NCBI GenBank assembly: GCA_900552705.1
Contig: USAX01000015.1
Coordinates: forward strand, 1 to 24,053
Origin: an uncultured Collinsella sp.
Lineage (GTDB): Bacteria > Actinomycetota > Coriobacteriia > Coriobacteriales > Coriobacteriaceae
Length of the DNA stretch: 24,053 nucleotides
Direction: 5' to 3'
The stretch's first letter is position 1. Every line of letters begins with the position of its first letter. The notes under the pieces were generated by a model, which ran no database searches, was not told the DNA's origin, and saw nothing but the letters and a program-made list of their open reading frames with translations. A program made the translations under genes and the position numbers. Below are positions 17,175 through 22,785 of this stretch, piece after piece.

Positions 17175-17204
17175 TTGCACAAGGACAAAGTTTCGGGTTA
17201 ATAT
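17175..17204 (+). promoter_or_regulatory. Likely sigma70-type promoter of the tRNA-Pro gene
   Basis: TTGCAC (17175-17180) and TAATAT (17199-17204) are separated by 18 bases, in a locally A+T-rich stretch directly after coaBC. The tRNA begins 43 bases after the -10, leaving a short 5' leader. An overlapping TATACT at 17202-17207 is an alternative -10. Confidence 0.65.
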
Positions 17205-17246
17205 ACTCCCTGTTGCGAGCGAGAGCAGAGCAACAAACAAAAGCTT

Positions 17247-17323
<77 letters not shown>

Positions 17324-17332
17324 GAAGTTTGC

Positions 17333-17362
17333 AGGTCAGGCACTTAGTGCCTGACCTTTTTT
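17333..17362 (+). terminator. Rho-independent terminator after tRNA-Pro
   Basis: A perfect 11-bp stem (17333-17343 with 17347-17357) with a TTA loop, followed by a T-rich run (17357-17367). It ends the tRNA transcript and probably also read-through from coaBC. Confidence 0.95.
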
Positions 17363-17367
17363 GTTTT

Positions 17368-17645
17368 AAGCAATTGCTTAATTTTCAGTAAGCAACAGGG
17401 TGCCAAAAATCTACCTACGCGATAATCGCCTTTTGCGGCTACTTGCGCGTTTTGCACGCGCTTGAGCCGATTTATTAACGCGATATGAATCTACATACGC
17501 GTAGCTGGTATGCAGCCGAGCACAGGCTGTATTTATCGCGGCGATTAACACAGCTGGTGCGACTGTACCGAACAACCGGGTCGCTGTAATAGTTCCAGCA
17601 GCTCACTTGACCGGTTGTCAAGTGACTCATCGCCTTAAGAATCTC
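17368..17645. other. Non-coding spacer with short repeats at the start of the accessory region
   Basis: I see no convincing gene here. The stretch is A+T-richer than its surroundings. It contains two copies of a 14-base motif, AATCTACcTACGCG at 17408-17421 and AATCTACaTACGCG at 17488-17501, spaced 80 bases apart, further short segments related to GCGATTA/TAATCGC, and a perfect inverted repeat at 17603-17625. The motifs could be binding sites or the decayed edge of an inserted element. A 95-codon + strand frame at 17607-17894 covers the next gene antisense and has no plausible start context. Confidence 0.6.
17603..17625. repeat. Perfect 9-bp inverted repeat
   Basis: TCACTTGAC and GTCAAGTGA flank a 5-base spacer (CGGTT). 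No T tract follows on either strand, so it is more like a protein-binding site or RNA hairpin than a terminator. It lies 20 bases beyond the pilin-gene terminator and about 240 bases after the tRNA terminator. Confidence 0.7.
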
Positions 17646-17681
17646 AAAAAGGGAAAGCCCGCGCAGGACAGCGCGGGCTTT
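17646..17681 (-). terminator. Rho-independent terminator of the pilin-like gene
   Basis: An 11-bp perfect stem (17654-17664 with 17671-17681) with a 6-base loop; on the minus strand it is followed by CCCTTTTTG. It lies 20 bases after the stop codon of the minus-strand pilin-like gene. Confidence 0.85.
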
Positions 17682-17700
17682 GAACTAGATGCTGGTGGGA

Positions 17701-18630
17701 CTAGAAGCAGAAGGCGGGGCGCACGTAGTAGGTGCGCGTCGCATCAGCGCCGGGTATGTCGCCGTTCCTCCAGTTGCCGAGGCCATCGACAAAGCGAAAG
17801 TTCGTGGAAGAGTTCGGAGGCACCGAGCGGGTCCAGTAGGTGCCACCGCTGGGCGACGAAGCTCCAGAATAGTTCGACTTCGTCACGCCCTTGAATTTGT
17901 AGTACTCGTACTGGGCGCCATCTGAGTTAAGGTCACCGTAGACTTCGGTCGCGGAGAGCAGGAATACCTTGTCGGCCGTGGCCGAAGGGGTATCTGCCGT
18001 GCCGCCGTCATTGTTGTAGGTCATCTTCGTGGCGGACTTCACCCTGGACTGGAACTCGGTAGGCAGCAGTGACCAGAGGTCGCCGCTGTTGAGACGGCTG
18101 CGGAGCTCGGAATTCTCCCAGCCGCCGATGCTGGTTTTCGTGGCGTTCATTTTCTGGCCACCAAGGACATTGCTGGTCGCCTCGAACGTCAAGCCCGCCT
18201 TGCCGCTACCGTCGGCAAGATCGTCATGATTGATGCCGACGATGCGGTATTCGAGCGTCTTGCCGTCCGTCAGCTTGATGGAGAACTTGGTGCCGACGTT
18301 CATCGCGGCTTCGGCCTTGGCGTAGACAGGCGAGGACGTACCGTTCTTGGCGATGTCGGTCGCGGCTGCCTTCTGCTCGTCCAAGGTCCAGTCCTTGGCG
18401 TCCTTGTTCACGACGGTCTTCATCGCCTCGCGGTAGGCCTTCTCCTCGGCGCTCATGAAGTTGTCGCCGGACGCGCCGGAGTCGACCGTGTTCGTGACCT
18501 GATTGAATTGGTTTCGGATGGCTCCCGCCACACCGGGGCCTGCGAACACGATCACCAGACCGATGAGGGCGATAATCAGTACGTACTCGATGATAGATTG
18601 GCCTCTTAGGAGAGTCGGCTCAGGAGCGAC
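17701..18630 (-). CDS. Pilin-like surface protein (Flp/type IVb-like N-terminus, DUF6273-like domain); no in-frame start as written
   Basis: The frame begins upstream of the hydrophobic segment: residues encoded from 18606 read LLRG|QSIIEYVLIIALIG, a prepilin peptidase site with Glu at +5 and Tyr at +6 followed by a long hydrophobic helix, as in Flp/Tad (type IVb or class III) pilins. The mature part would be about 299 residues, far larger than a Flp pilin, so a minor pilin or tip adhesin is likely. After a helical stretch (KAYREAMKTVV, DEQKAAATDIA), the C-terminal two thirds (YRIVGINHD, GGWENSELRSRLN, DKVFLLSATEVYG, WTRSV, YVRPAFCF) resemble the DUF6273 domain of gut bacterial surface proteins. 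The frame is open back to 18684 but contains no ATG, GTG or TTG before the QSIIEY segment that has a ribosome site; the GTG at 18555 is inside the membrane helix and would destroy the leader. The start seems to be supplied by the upstream invertible segment. Terminator at 17646-17681. Confidence 0.8.
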   Translation of the reverse strand, partial: VAPEPTLLRGQSIIEYVLIIALIGLVIVFAGPGVAGAIRNQFNQVTNTVDSGASGDNFMSAEEKAYREAMKTVVNKDAKDWTLDEQKAAATDIAKNGTSSPVYAKAEAAMNVGTKFSIKLTDGKTLEYRIVGINHDDLADGSGKAGLTFEATSNVLGGQKMNATKTSIGGWENSELRSRLNSGDLWSLLPTEFQSRVKSATKMTYNNDGGTADTPSATADKVFLLSATEVYGDLNSDGAQYEYYKFKGVTKSNYSGASSPSGGTYWTRSVPPNSSTNFRFVDGLGNWRNGDIPGADATRTYYVRPAFCF

Positions 18631-18639
18631 CCCCCCCCC
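18630..18639 (-). repeat. Ten-base G homopolymer inside the pilin leader
   Basis: Ten consecutive C on the + strand (G on the coding strand) lie between the possible start codons and the prepilin cleavage site. Tracts of this length are prone to slipped-strand mispairing, and a change of one base alters which upstream ATG is in frame with the pilin. Sequencing error is a real alternative, because other long G/C runs in this window look artificial (23870-23909). Confidence 0.75.
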
Positions 18640-18645
18640 GCCCGA

Positions 18646-18662
18646 GGCGTGATTGCCGCTGC
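18646..18662. repeat. Left arm of a 17-bp inverted repeat
   Basis: GGCGTGATTGCCGCTGC; its exact reverse complement lies at 18747-18763. The arms are 84 bases apart, too far for a normal attenuator hairpin, and flank a segment with start signals, as at site-specific inversion loci. Confidence 0.9.
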
Positions 18663-18746
18663 ATGCATATGCGGCTCCCTTCGCTCAGGGTTGATATTGC
18701 ATGCAGGAAGTTACTATGGGCCAAACAGATCAGGGCGCAACGTGCC
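18663..18746. promoter_or_regulatory. Putative invertible segment carrying alternative translation starts for the pilin gene
   Basis: Between the two 17-bp arms lie 84 bases with a Shine-Dalgarno plus ATG facing each way. As written, the minus strand shows AGGGAG (18680-18675) six bases before ATG at 18668, but this frame ends at a TAA after 20 codons and misses the pilin frame. On the + strand AGGAAG (18705-18710) lies five bases before ATG at 18716. If the segment is inverted, this second ATG reads through the arm and the ten-G tract exactly into the pilin frame, giving a 31-residue leader before the QSIIEY cleavage site. Seen directly: arms, start signals and frames. Inferred: that inversion happens. 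No recombinase gene is in the window. Weak promoter-like hexamers occur inside (TTGCGC and CATAGT on the minus strand), but I cannot say where transcription starts. Confidence 0.75.
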
Positions 18747-18763
18747 GCAGCGGCAATCACGCC
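18747..18763. repeat. Right arm of the 17-bp inverted repeat
   Basis: GCAGCGGCAATCACGCC, the exact reverse complement of the left arm at 18646-18662. Confidence 0.9.
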
Positions 18764-19032
18764 GAAAGGGCAGGGTAATCAGTCGCGTCATCGTCCAAAA
18801 CGGATCTAAGCGGCATTCGGTCCCAAAACGCATGCGGTTTCCTGCCCAAATATAGTCATTTATTCCGTATTCGCGGTCGATAACGGCGTTGAGGGTCCTC
18901 TGCATCCCCTGGGGGTCCTCCCCCCGAAGAGCATCTTGGCGTCGCTTTTGTGGTACTGAGCAGGGATGCGTTTAAGGACGGGATACCGTTTGGATGATGG
19001 GAGGGCTTCCCAGGGCATTCTTTTGCAATCTA
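18764..19032. other. Intergenic region with two copies of a dispersed repeat block (A and B)
   Basis: No gene is convincing here. Block A (18807-18836, + strand) contains AAGCGGCATTCGG and CCAAAACGCATGC; a related block C lies at 22434-22463 (24 of 28 core bases equal) and a more diverged block B in reverse orientation at 18963-18992. Each block points toward a different accessory gene: A toward the pilin, B toward the YbjN-like gene, C toward the phosphatase. Short minus-strand frames at 18714-18905 and 18860-19078 cover the blocks but look like chance frames. The region between the blocks (18850-18960) shows no structure I can name apart from a G/C-rich inverted stretch near 18908-18926. 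Confidence 0.6.
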
Positions 19033-19086
19033 GGTGTCGTTGGCTGTCCTGACGGGCGTCTATACTTAAATTGCTCACGCTGGGGG
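19033..19086 (+). promoter_or_regulatory. Promoter module (copy B) of the YbjN-like gene
   Basis: These 54 bases match, in reverse orientation, 22341-22394 with 5 differences and no gaps. The shared part includes TATACT (19061-19066) as a clear -10 and TTGGCT (19040-19045) as a possible weak -35 with short 15-base spacing, then AAATTGCTCACGCTGG as the likely start of the transcript. In both copies a coding gene follows, so this is a shared promoter and leader start. A G8 run (19082-19089) follows directly. Confidence 0.7.
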
Positions 19087-19149
19087 GGGTGCGCCCCGGG
19101 CGTATGACGGGCCGCCAGCTATGCGGTCGGCAAACAAGGGAGGTTAACT

Positions 19150-19704
19150 ATGAATATTAACGAAGGCGGGAAGCCCTCAAATGCTGAGCTGTTGGAGAGG
19201 GTCGTCCGTGATAGGGTGGCGGCCGATAGCAGGTACAGGCCCGTGAGCGGACTGGGGGTCGTCGTGCACGGGAATGTCGTAGAGTTCATGGAGGACCAGG
19301 CTCATCTCACCGTCGACGCGCGGATCCCGCTCCAGATATCATGCCGTTTGTGCGAGACGGGGATTATCGTCGCCACGTTCCCCTCGCCGAGGATCGTTCC
19401 TCCATCTAAGCGGGACCAGTTCCTGACGCTTGCGAACGCCGTCAATATTGCCTGCGTGGGCGTTGGCGGACTCGTCCTGGACGACCTGGACCTCGCGTTC
19501 ATGACCGGGATGCCGTACGAGCTTTTCAGGGCGGCACCCGATGAGGCGGGGCGAATCCTCCTCACGAGGGGTGTGGACCTGCTCGACAGCATCGCACTGG
19601 CAGCCCTGAGCCTCTCCGTGGGGGACTGGTCAATAGATAAGGCTCTCCACTACGTCGACACGCTCTACACGAACGGCTGTGTGCGGGAGGAGGACTGGTT
19701 CTAG
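19150..19704 (+). CDS. Hypothetical protein, possibly YbjN-like fold
   Basis: A 184-residue soluble protein with no signal peptide. AAGGGAGG lies 7 bases before the ATG. The central and C-terminal part (FLTLANAVN, then VGGLVLDDLDLAFMTGMPYELF, then a helix and SIDKALHYVDTLY) has the pattern of YbjN/type III chaperone-like domains, in which a helix, strands with a GxxxLDD-type turn and a final helix recur; this is a tentative match by eye. Codon use (AGG, GGG, more A/T at third positions) differs from the housekeeping block, which suggests a different origin. It is preceded by the promoter module at 19033-19086 and a roughly 75-base leader with a small GGGG-TGC-GCCCC hairpin. It stands alone on its strand. 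Confidence 0.6.
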   Translation: MNINEGGKPSNAELLERVVRDRVAADSRYRPVSGLGVVVHGNVVEFMEDQAHLTVDARIPLQISCRLCETGIIVATFPSPRIVPPSKRDQFLTLANAVNIACVGVGGLVLDDLDLAFMTGMPYELFRAAPDEAGRILLTRGVDLLDSIALAALSLSVGDWSIDKALHYVDTLYTNGCVREEDWF

Positions 19705-19769
19705 CATGGAACCCATTGCCGAGCCCGTATCCAGAGCAATTCTACGTCGTTCTAGAACCCCTCTAAACT

Positions 19770-20092
19770 CCATCCCGTGTCGGCAGGCACCAGGGCACCA
19801 TTGGCTCTGACTTCCTCGACGCGCTCAAGGTCTGCAGGAAGCAGGGGATGGGGCTCGCCGTCATCATCGCGGCGAACCGCGAGACGCTCGACGTGATAAC
19901 GCCCAACGACGCCGCGGCGCCCGTCTCGTTCGAGAAGCTGCGGTCGCTGGCGCTCGACCTGGACGGCGCCATGAACGTCCCCTGCCGATAGGCGAGCTGA
20001 CCCCGATGACCCTCGCGCCCTCGGGCATCGATGCCGAGATGCGCCGCGAGCACCCAAGGGACAACACTGCGCTATCGGAATCGCGCATCTAA
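19770..20092 (+). pseudogene. Frameshifted gene remnant, product not recognised
   Basis: Two overlapping + strand frames with strong G/C third-position bias look like one decayed coding sequence. The first (open from 19767, ends at TAG 19989) reads GTIGSDFLDALKVCRKQG then GLAVIIAANRETLDVITPND and SFEKLRSLALDLDGAMNVP. About one base off near 19985 the second frame continues as PIGELTPMTLAPSGIDAEM and ends at TAA 20090. There is no ribosome site or start at the 5' end, so both a frameshift and a 5' truncation are likely. I do not recognise the family. Minus-strand frames over the same bases are shadows. Confidence 0.5.
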
Positions 20093-20196
20093 GTCAGATC
20101 GGGAACGGTGCAAATACGGGCGTCCCGCCCACGCGAAAGCAGACGGGCCGCCCGATAGCGAATTCCTGACGGTTGCGATGCCCTAGCGTACCAGCA

Positions 20197-21039
20197 TTAC
20201 CTCTTGACGGATACGACCGCCTTGATGAGGGCGTGGTCGAATATATGCCCTTCCACCTTGAACCCCTCCTCGTCCTGGATGTAGACCACACTATCCTTGA
20301 TATCCTCGCTGACCGTGAGACCGGGACCAACCAGTATGTGGTCAATCGATGTAAGGGCTTCGTCAGGGGTTCCCGAGGGACTGTAAGTCAACGCGCCCTT
20401 CGCGGCATCATTAAAATTACGCCCGTCGAGCAGGGATTTGTAGTCGCGTTTATTCCTCTGCTTGTAGTCGCCGTTATCGGAAGTGCGATTCGGGCTCAAC
20501 TTCTTCCCGCTATTGAAATCCCCCACGATGATGTCGTATTTCGCGCCATACGACTCGAGGAGAGCGAGCTTACGCGCTATCTCCGCGGCGGGAGTCAAAT
20601 TTTCATCGCCCCCTGCATGAACCGCGAGGGCGTTGATTTGCTGGCCATCATCGTGGATAACGAACGGTACGTAACGGTTCTTCAAGCCGTATTTGTCGTC
20701 GATGAATTCTTGCGGGATGTCCGGAACTTCGCTTATCAGCCCCCGCCTGGCGACCACGATCGTCTTGAGTAGCTGATAAGGAGTCTGGAAACCCTCGATG
20801 TAATCGAACCCGGCGGAGTCGAGATCCTGCCCGATTTTATCGGAGAGTTCCTTGTCTACGCCGGGACCTGAAACCTCATGCAGGACCAGCACCGTTTCCG
20901 TTTCCGCGTCCATAGGTTTGACGATCCCGTGGAAAATCGCTTCCCACGCGTTTCTCTCCCGTCTGTAAAACTTCTGGTCCGGCTCGTCCTCCTCCTGGAA
21001 ATACATGTTGGTATTCAATGACTTGATCGTGACTGACAT
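20197..21039 (-). CDS. Endonuclease/exonuclease/phosphatase (EEP) family protein
   Basis: A 280-residue metal-dependent phosphodiesterase of the EEP superfamily (DNase I, exonuclease III, inositol phosphatases). The motif order is complete: Asn in SLNTNM near the start, VLHEVSG with Glu55, ALAVHAGG with His141, IIVGDFNSG (GDFN 173-176), TSIDHILVG (Asp233-His234) and the terminal IFDHALI (Asp268-His269). There is no signal peptide or membrane segment, so it acts in the cytoplasm unless exported otherwise. The substrate (DNA, RNA or phospholipid headgroup) cannot be told. GGAAGGGAAG precedes the ATG. G+C is visibly lower than in the housekeeping genes, which suggests transfer. Upstream, 21079-21115 holds a 9-bp inverted repeat (CTCTTGTCG/CGACAAGAG) that would form a leader hairpin. 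Confidence 0.85.
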   Translation of the reverse strand: MSVTIKSLNTNMYFQEEDEPDQKFYRRERNAWEAIFHGIVKPMDAETETVLVLHEVSGPGVDKELSDKIGQDLDSAGFDYIEGFQTPYQLLKTIVVARRGLISEVPDIPQEFIDDKYGLKNRYVPFVIHDDGQQINALAVHAGGDENLTPAAEIARKLALLESYGAKYDIIVGDFNSGKKLSPNRTSDNGDYKQRNKRDYKSLLDGRNFNDAAKGALTYSPSGTPDEALTSIDHILVGPGLTVSEDIKDSVVYIQDEEGFKVEGHIFDHALIKAVVSVKR

Positions 21040-21396
21040 ATATACTGCTTCCCTTCCGGCCTAACCCAGCCAGCCGTCCTCTTGTCGGCGGTGCCTTCAG
21101 CATCGTCGACAAGAGAGCCCATACCGATAGACTCATCATAAAGCCACGTGCGGACAGGAAATATGCTCGATGCCCACGAAGATCGCCATTCTCTGGCGCA
21201 TGGGAGAGAAGGGGCATGGCCAAGGACGATCACGGCTTCACCGAGCAGGACATTCACAGCCGAAAAACGCAATCGTTGGCCATACCGTGGCCAACGTCGA
21301 TAAAGCAGTCGTCCTGGCAGTATCGGCGGCATCCAGCAACAAGGGCCGCATCGGCGCCGTCATTTTGAAAAGTTAAGGGCGTCCAGACCCATCGTT
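21040..21396. other. Intergenic region with inverted repeats, no clear gene
   Basis: Leader and upstream region of the EEP gene. It contains the inverted repeat 21079-21087/21107-21115 (19-base spacer) and a perfect 9-bp inverted repeat CGTTGGCCA/TGGCCAACG at 21274-21282/21288-21296 with a 5-base loop. A 68-codon + strand frame (21170-21376) ending AVVLAVSAASSNKGRIGAV could be a decayed small gene, but two alternative frames in the same place and a weak ribosome site leave it unsupported. Confidence 0.5.
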
Positions 21397-21438
21397 GTCC
21401 GAAACGAAACGGGGCGGCACGAGCCCCGTACCGCCCCG
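21397..21438 (-). terminator. Possible terminator of the phosphatase gene
   Basis: An 8-bp G/C stem (21410-21417 with 21431-21438) with a 13-base loop, followed on the minus strand by TTTCGTTTCGG. It lies about 55 bases after the phosphatase stop. The T tract is interrupted, so strength is uncertain. Confidence 0.55.
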
Positions 21439-21494
21439 ACAAATCCAATATTTCACCGTTTCCCGAGGATACCGACCGACAAGGTCCATTTTTG

Positions 21495-22255
21495 TCAGCC
21501 GAGCCCCGGCCCAGAGTACCTGCCGGTCTCCGAGTCGTAGGCCAGCACCGCGACCTCGCCGTGCTCCGTGACGTTTGAGTCGACATAGTAGTGGCTCTCG
21601 CCGTCGAACCAGACCCCCCGGTACCCGGCGATACCGCTCACGGTCTCGGTGCTGACGTGGCCCGCGATGACGTCGAGATCGAAGTGCTCGCCGGCATACA
21701 TCGGCAGCATCGCGGTAAACCACTCCGGCGGGGTGCCCACGCGCCATAGGTCCGCGGCCTCCTCATCGATTCCGGCATGTACAAACACCTGCCCGAAAGG
21801 CGACTCCCAGTAGTACGGGAGTCGCCCGACCCACCTGATGACGTCACCGTGAGATTTCCTTATGCGCCCCACCGTGTAGCGGTACGCCTCCTCGAAGCGC
21901 TTCAGGACGAGGAGGTGCCGCATATGCTCGAACTCATCCGGCTCGAGGAAGGACCTCGCGGTCGCCAGGTTGCTGTCAGCGAGCTTCCACGCCTGCGCGA
22001 AGTCGGGGTTGTCCACATTGGACATGTACTCCAGGAGCTGCTCCTCATGGTTTCGCGCAGCGCGATGACGCGCTCGCCGTAGCGCTCCTGCAACCCCATG
22101 ACGGTCCTGAACACCCCGAGCGAGTCGGGGCCCCTGTCGCAGTAGTCGCCGAGGAGGACCAGCATGGAATCCTCGGATTCCATGTCGACAGTCTCCAGGG
22201 CCTTCAGAAATGGCTCAAGGCATCCATGGATATCCGACATGCAGTAAATGCGCAT
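21495..22255 (-). pseudogene. PPP-family serine/threonine protein phosphatase, frameshifted
   Basis: The gene starts at ATG 22255 after GAGGAGG and reads MRIYCMSDIHG (Asp8, His10) and LGDYCDRGPDS (36-45), the first two metal motifs of PPP phosphatases. After Arg67 the frame is lost at about 22053-22054, exactly before the GNHE motif: one base is missing. The shifted frame continues NHEEQLLEY, then the stretch from 22025 to the stop at 21495, with FVHAGID and VIAGHVSTE providing the remaining metal histidines. Corrected, it would be about 253 residues, the normal size for bacterial PrpE/PphA-like enzymes, which dephosphorylate Ser/Thr residues or dinucleotides. A single-base sequencing error or a genuine recent mutation are both possible; nothing slippery suggests programmed shifting. 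It is driven by promoter copy C and has a hairpin leader. Confidence 0.85.
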
Positions 22256-22299
22256 ACATCTGCCTCCTCAGGATTAGTGTCTGGTCGCGGACGCCCGCT

Positions 22300-22332
22300 C
22301 GCCAAAGACAGAGTACCGCTCTGTCTTTGGCG
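22300..22332 (-). promoter_or_regulatory. Perfect 14-bp hairpin in the phosphatase 5' leader
   Basis: CGCCAAAGACAGAG (22300-22313) and CTCTGTCTTTGGCG (22319-22332) pair without mismatch around a 5-base loop. It lies between the -10 at 22361-22366 and the start codon at 22255. There is no T tract on either side, so it is not a classical terminator; an mRNA-stabilising or translational control structure, or a protein-binding palindrome, fits better. Confidence 0.75.
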
Positions 22333-22340
22333 AAGCGCAG

Positions 22341-22394
22341 CCCCCAGCGTGAGCAATTTCAGTATAGACGCTCATCAGGACAGCCGAGGACACC
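22341..22394 (-). promoter_or_regulatory. Promoter module (copy C) of the phosphatase gene
   Basis: Reverse-complement match to 19033-19086 (49 of 54 bases). On the minus strand it shows TATACT (22366-22361), TCGGCT (22387-22382) in the -35 position with 15-base spacing, and the shared AAATTGCTCACGCTGG. It points into the hairpin leader and the phosphatase gene. Confidence 0.7.
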
Positions 22395-22747
22395 CGGAAC
22401 GCAGGAGGGTGCCACGATGTGGCCTCATCATTCGAAGCGGCACCCCGTCCCAAAACGTATGCCGTCCGGCACGACCGACAGCCGAGCCTTGTGCCCCACT
22501 CGAGCAGTGCCAGAACCCCGTGCCGGAACCCACGCAAACGATGGCAGGGGAATTCAGCCGCGGCCATCGAGGAGCCGACCTAGGGACGGCGCCCTCATTC
22601 CTCAATGGATTTCCACCGCCCCTTATAGGTCTGGATTGATTTAATGCTTGATTTAATCCGGCTGAATAAGCCGACCATGGGCCGGTTGACATAATGTAAG
22701 GTAAAAGAGCAGATGCGGCCGTACGCCGGTGCGGGTGATGTGACAGA
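22395..22747. other. Intergenic region with repeat block C and short repeats
   Basis: Block C (22434-22463) is related to block A at 18807-18836. A direct repeat TTGATTTAAT occurs at 22636-22645 and 22648-22657 in an A+T-rich patch, followed by a small CGGCT/AGCCG hairpin (22659-22673) and TTGACA at 22686-22691 as a possible -35 for the antitoxin gene, though no good -10 follows at normal spacing. The overlapping frames on both strands have no ribosome sites and I do not call them genes. Confidence 0.5.
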
Positions 22748-22767
22748 ATGCAATACACGTATTGCAT
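22748..22767. promoter_or_regulatory. Palindromic operator upstream of the RHH antitoxin
   Basis: ATGCAATACACGTATTGCAT is a perfect 9-bp inverted repeat with a 2-base centre, lying 18 bases before the antitoxin ATG. Ribbon-helix-helix antitoxins normally bind such palindromes to repress their own operon. Confidence 0.75.
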
Positions 22768-22785
22768 CTTACCGGGAGGTGCATC

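Noticed and set aside
17333..17362. Start of a CRISPR array or repeat cluster near the tRNA
   Set aside because: The structure is a single terminator hairpin with T tract; no regularly spaced repeats occur anywhere in the window.
18646..18763. Long-loop attenuator or terminator formed by the 17-bp repeats
   Set aside because: An 84-base loop and absence of a T tract argue against a terminator, and it would not explain the exact frame match after inversion. Not fully excluded.
18649..18855. 68-codon + strand frame across the inverted repeat segment
   Set aside because: No ribosome site, no domain, and it crosses the 17-bp arms and repeat block A; the RMRFPAQI-type ending arises from the dispersed repeat.
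18714..18905. 63-codon minus-strand frame upstream of the pilin
   Set aside because: It runs through repeat block A and the right arm of the inverted repeat; residues resemble nothing known and the spacing of a possible ribosome site is poor. It could be a leader peptide, but support is too thin.
21170..21376. 68-codon + strand frame
   Set aside because: Two alternative frames are equally open here, the ribosome site is weak and the frame crosses a 9-bp inverted repeat; it may be decayed, but I cannot support a gene.
22048..22060. Programmed -1 frameshift in the phosphatase
   Set aside because: There is no X XXY YYZ slippery heptamer in the zero frame, and the shifted product would replace the conserved Gly of GNHE by Glu. 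A deletion or sequencing error is simpler.
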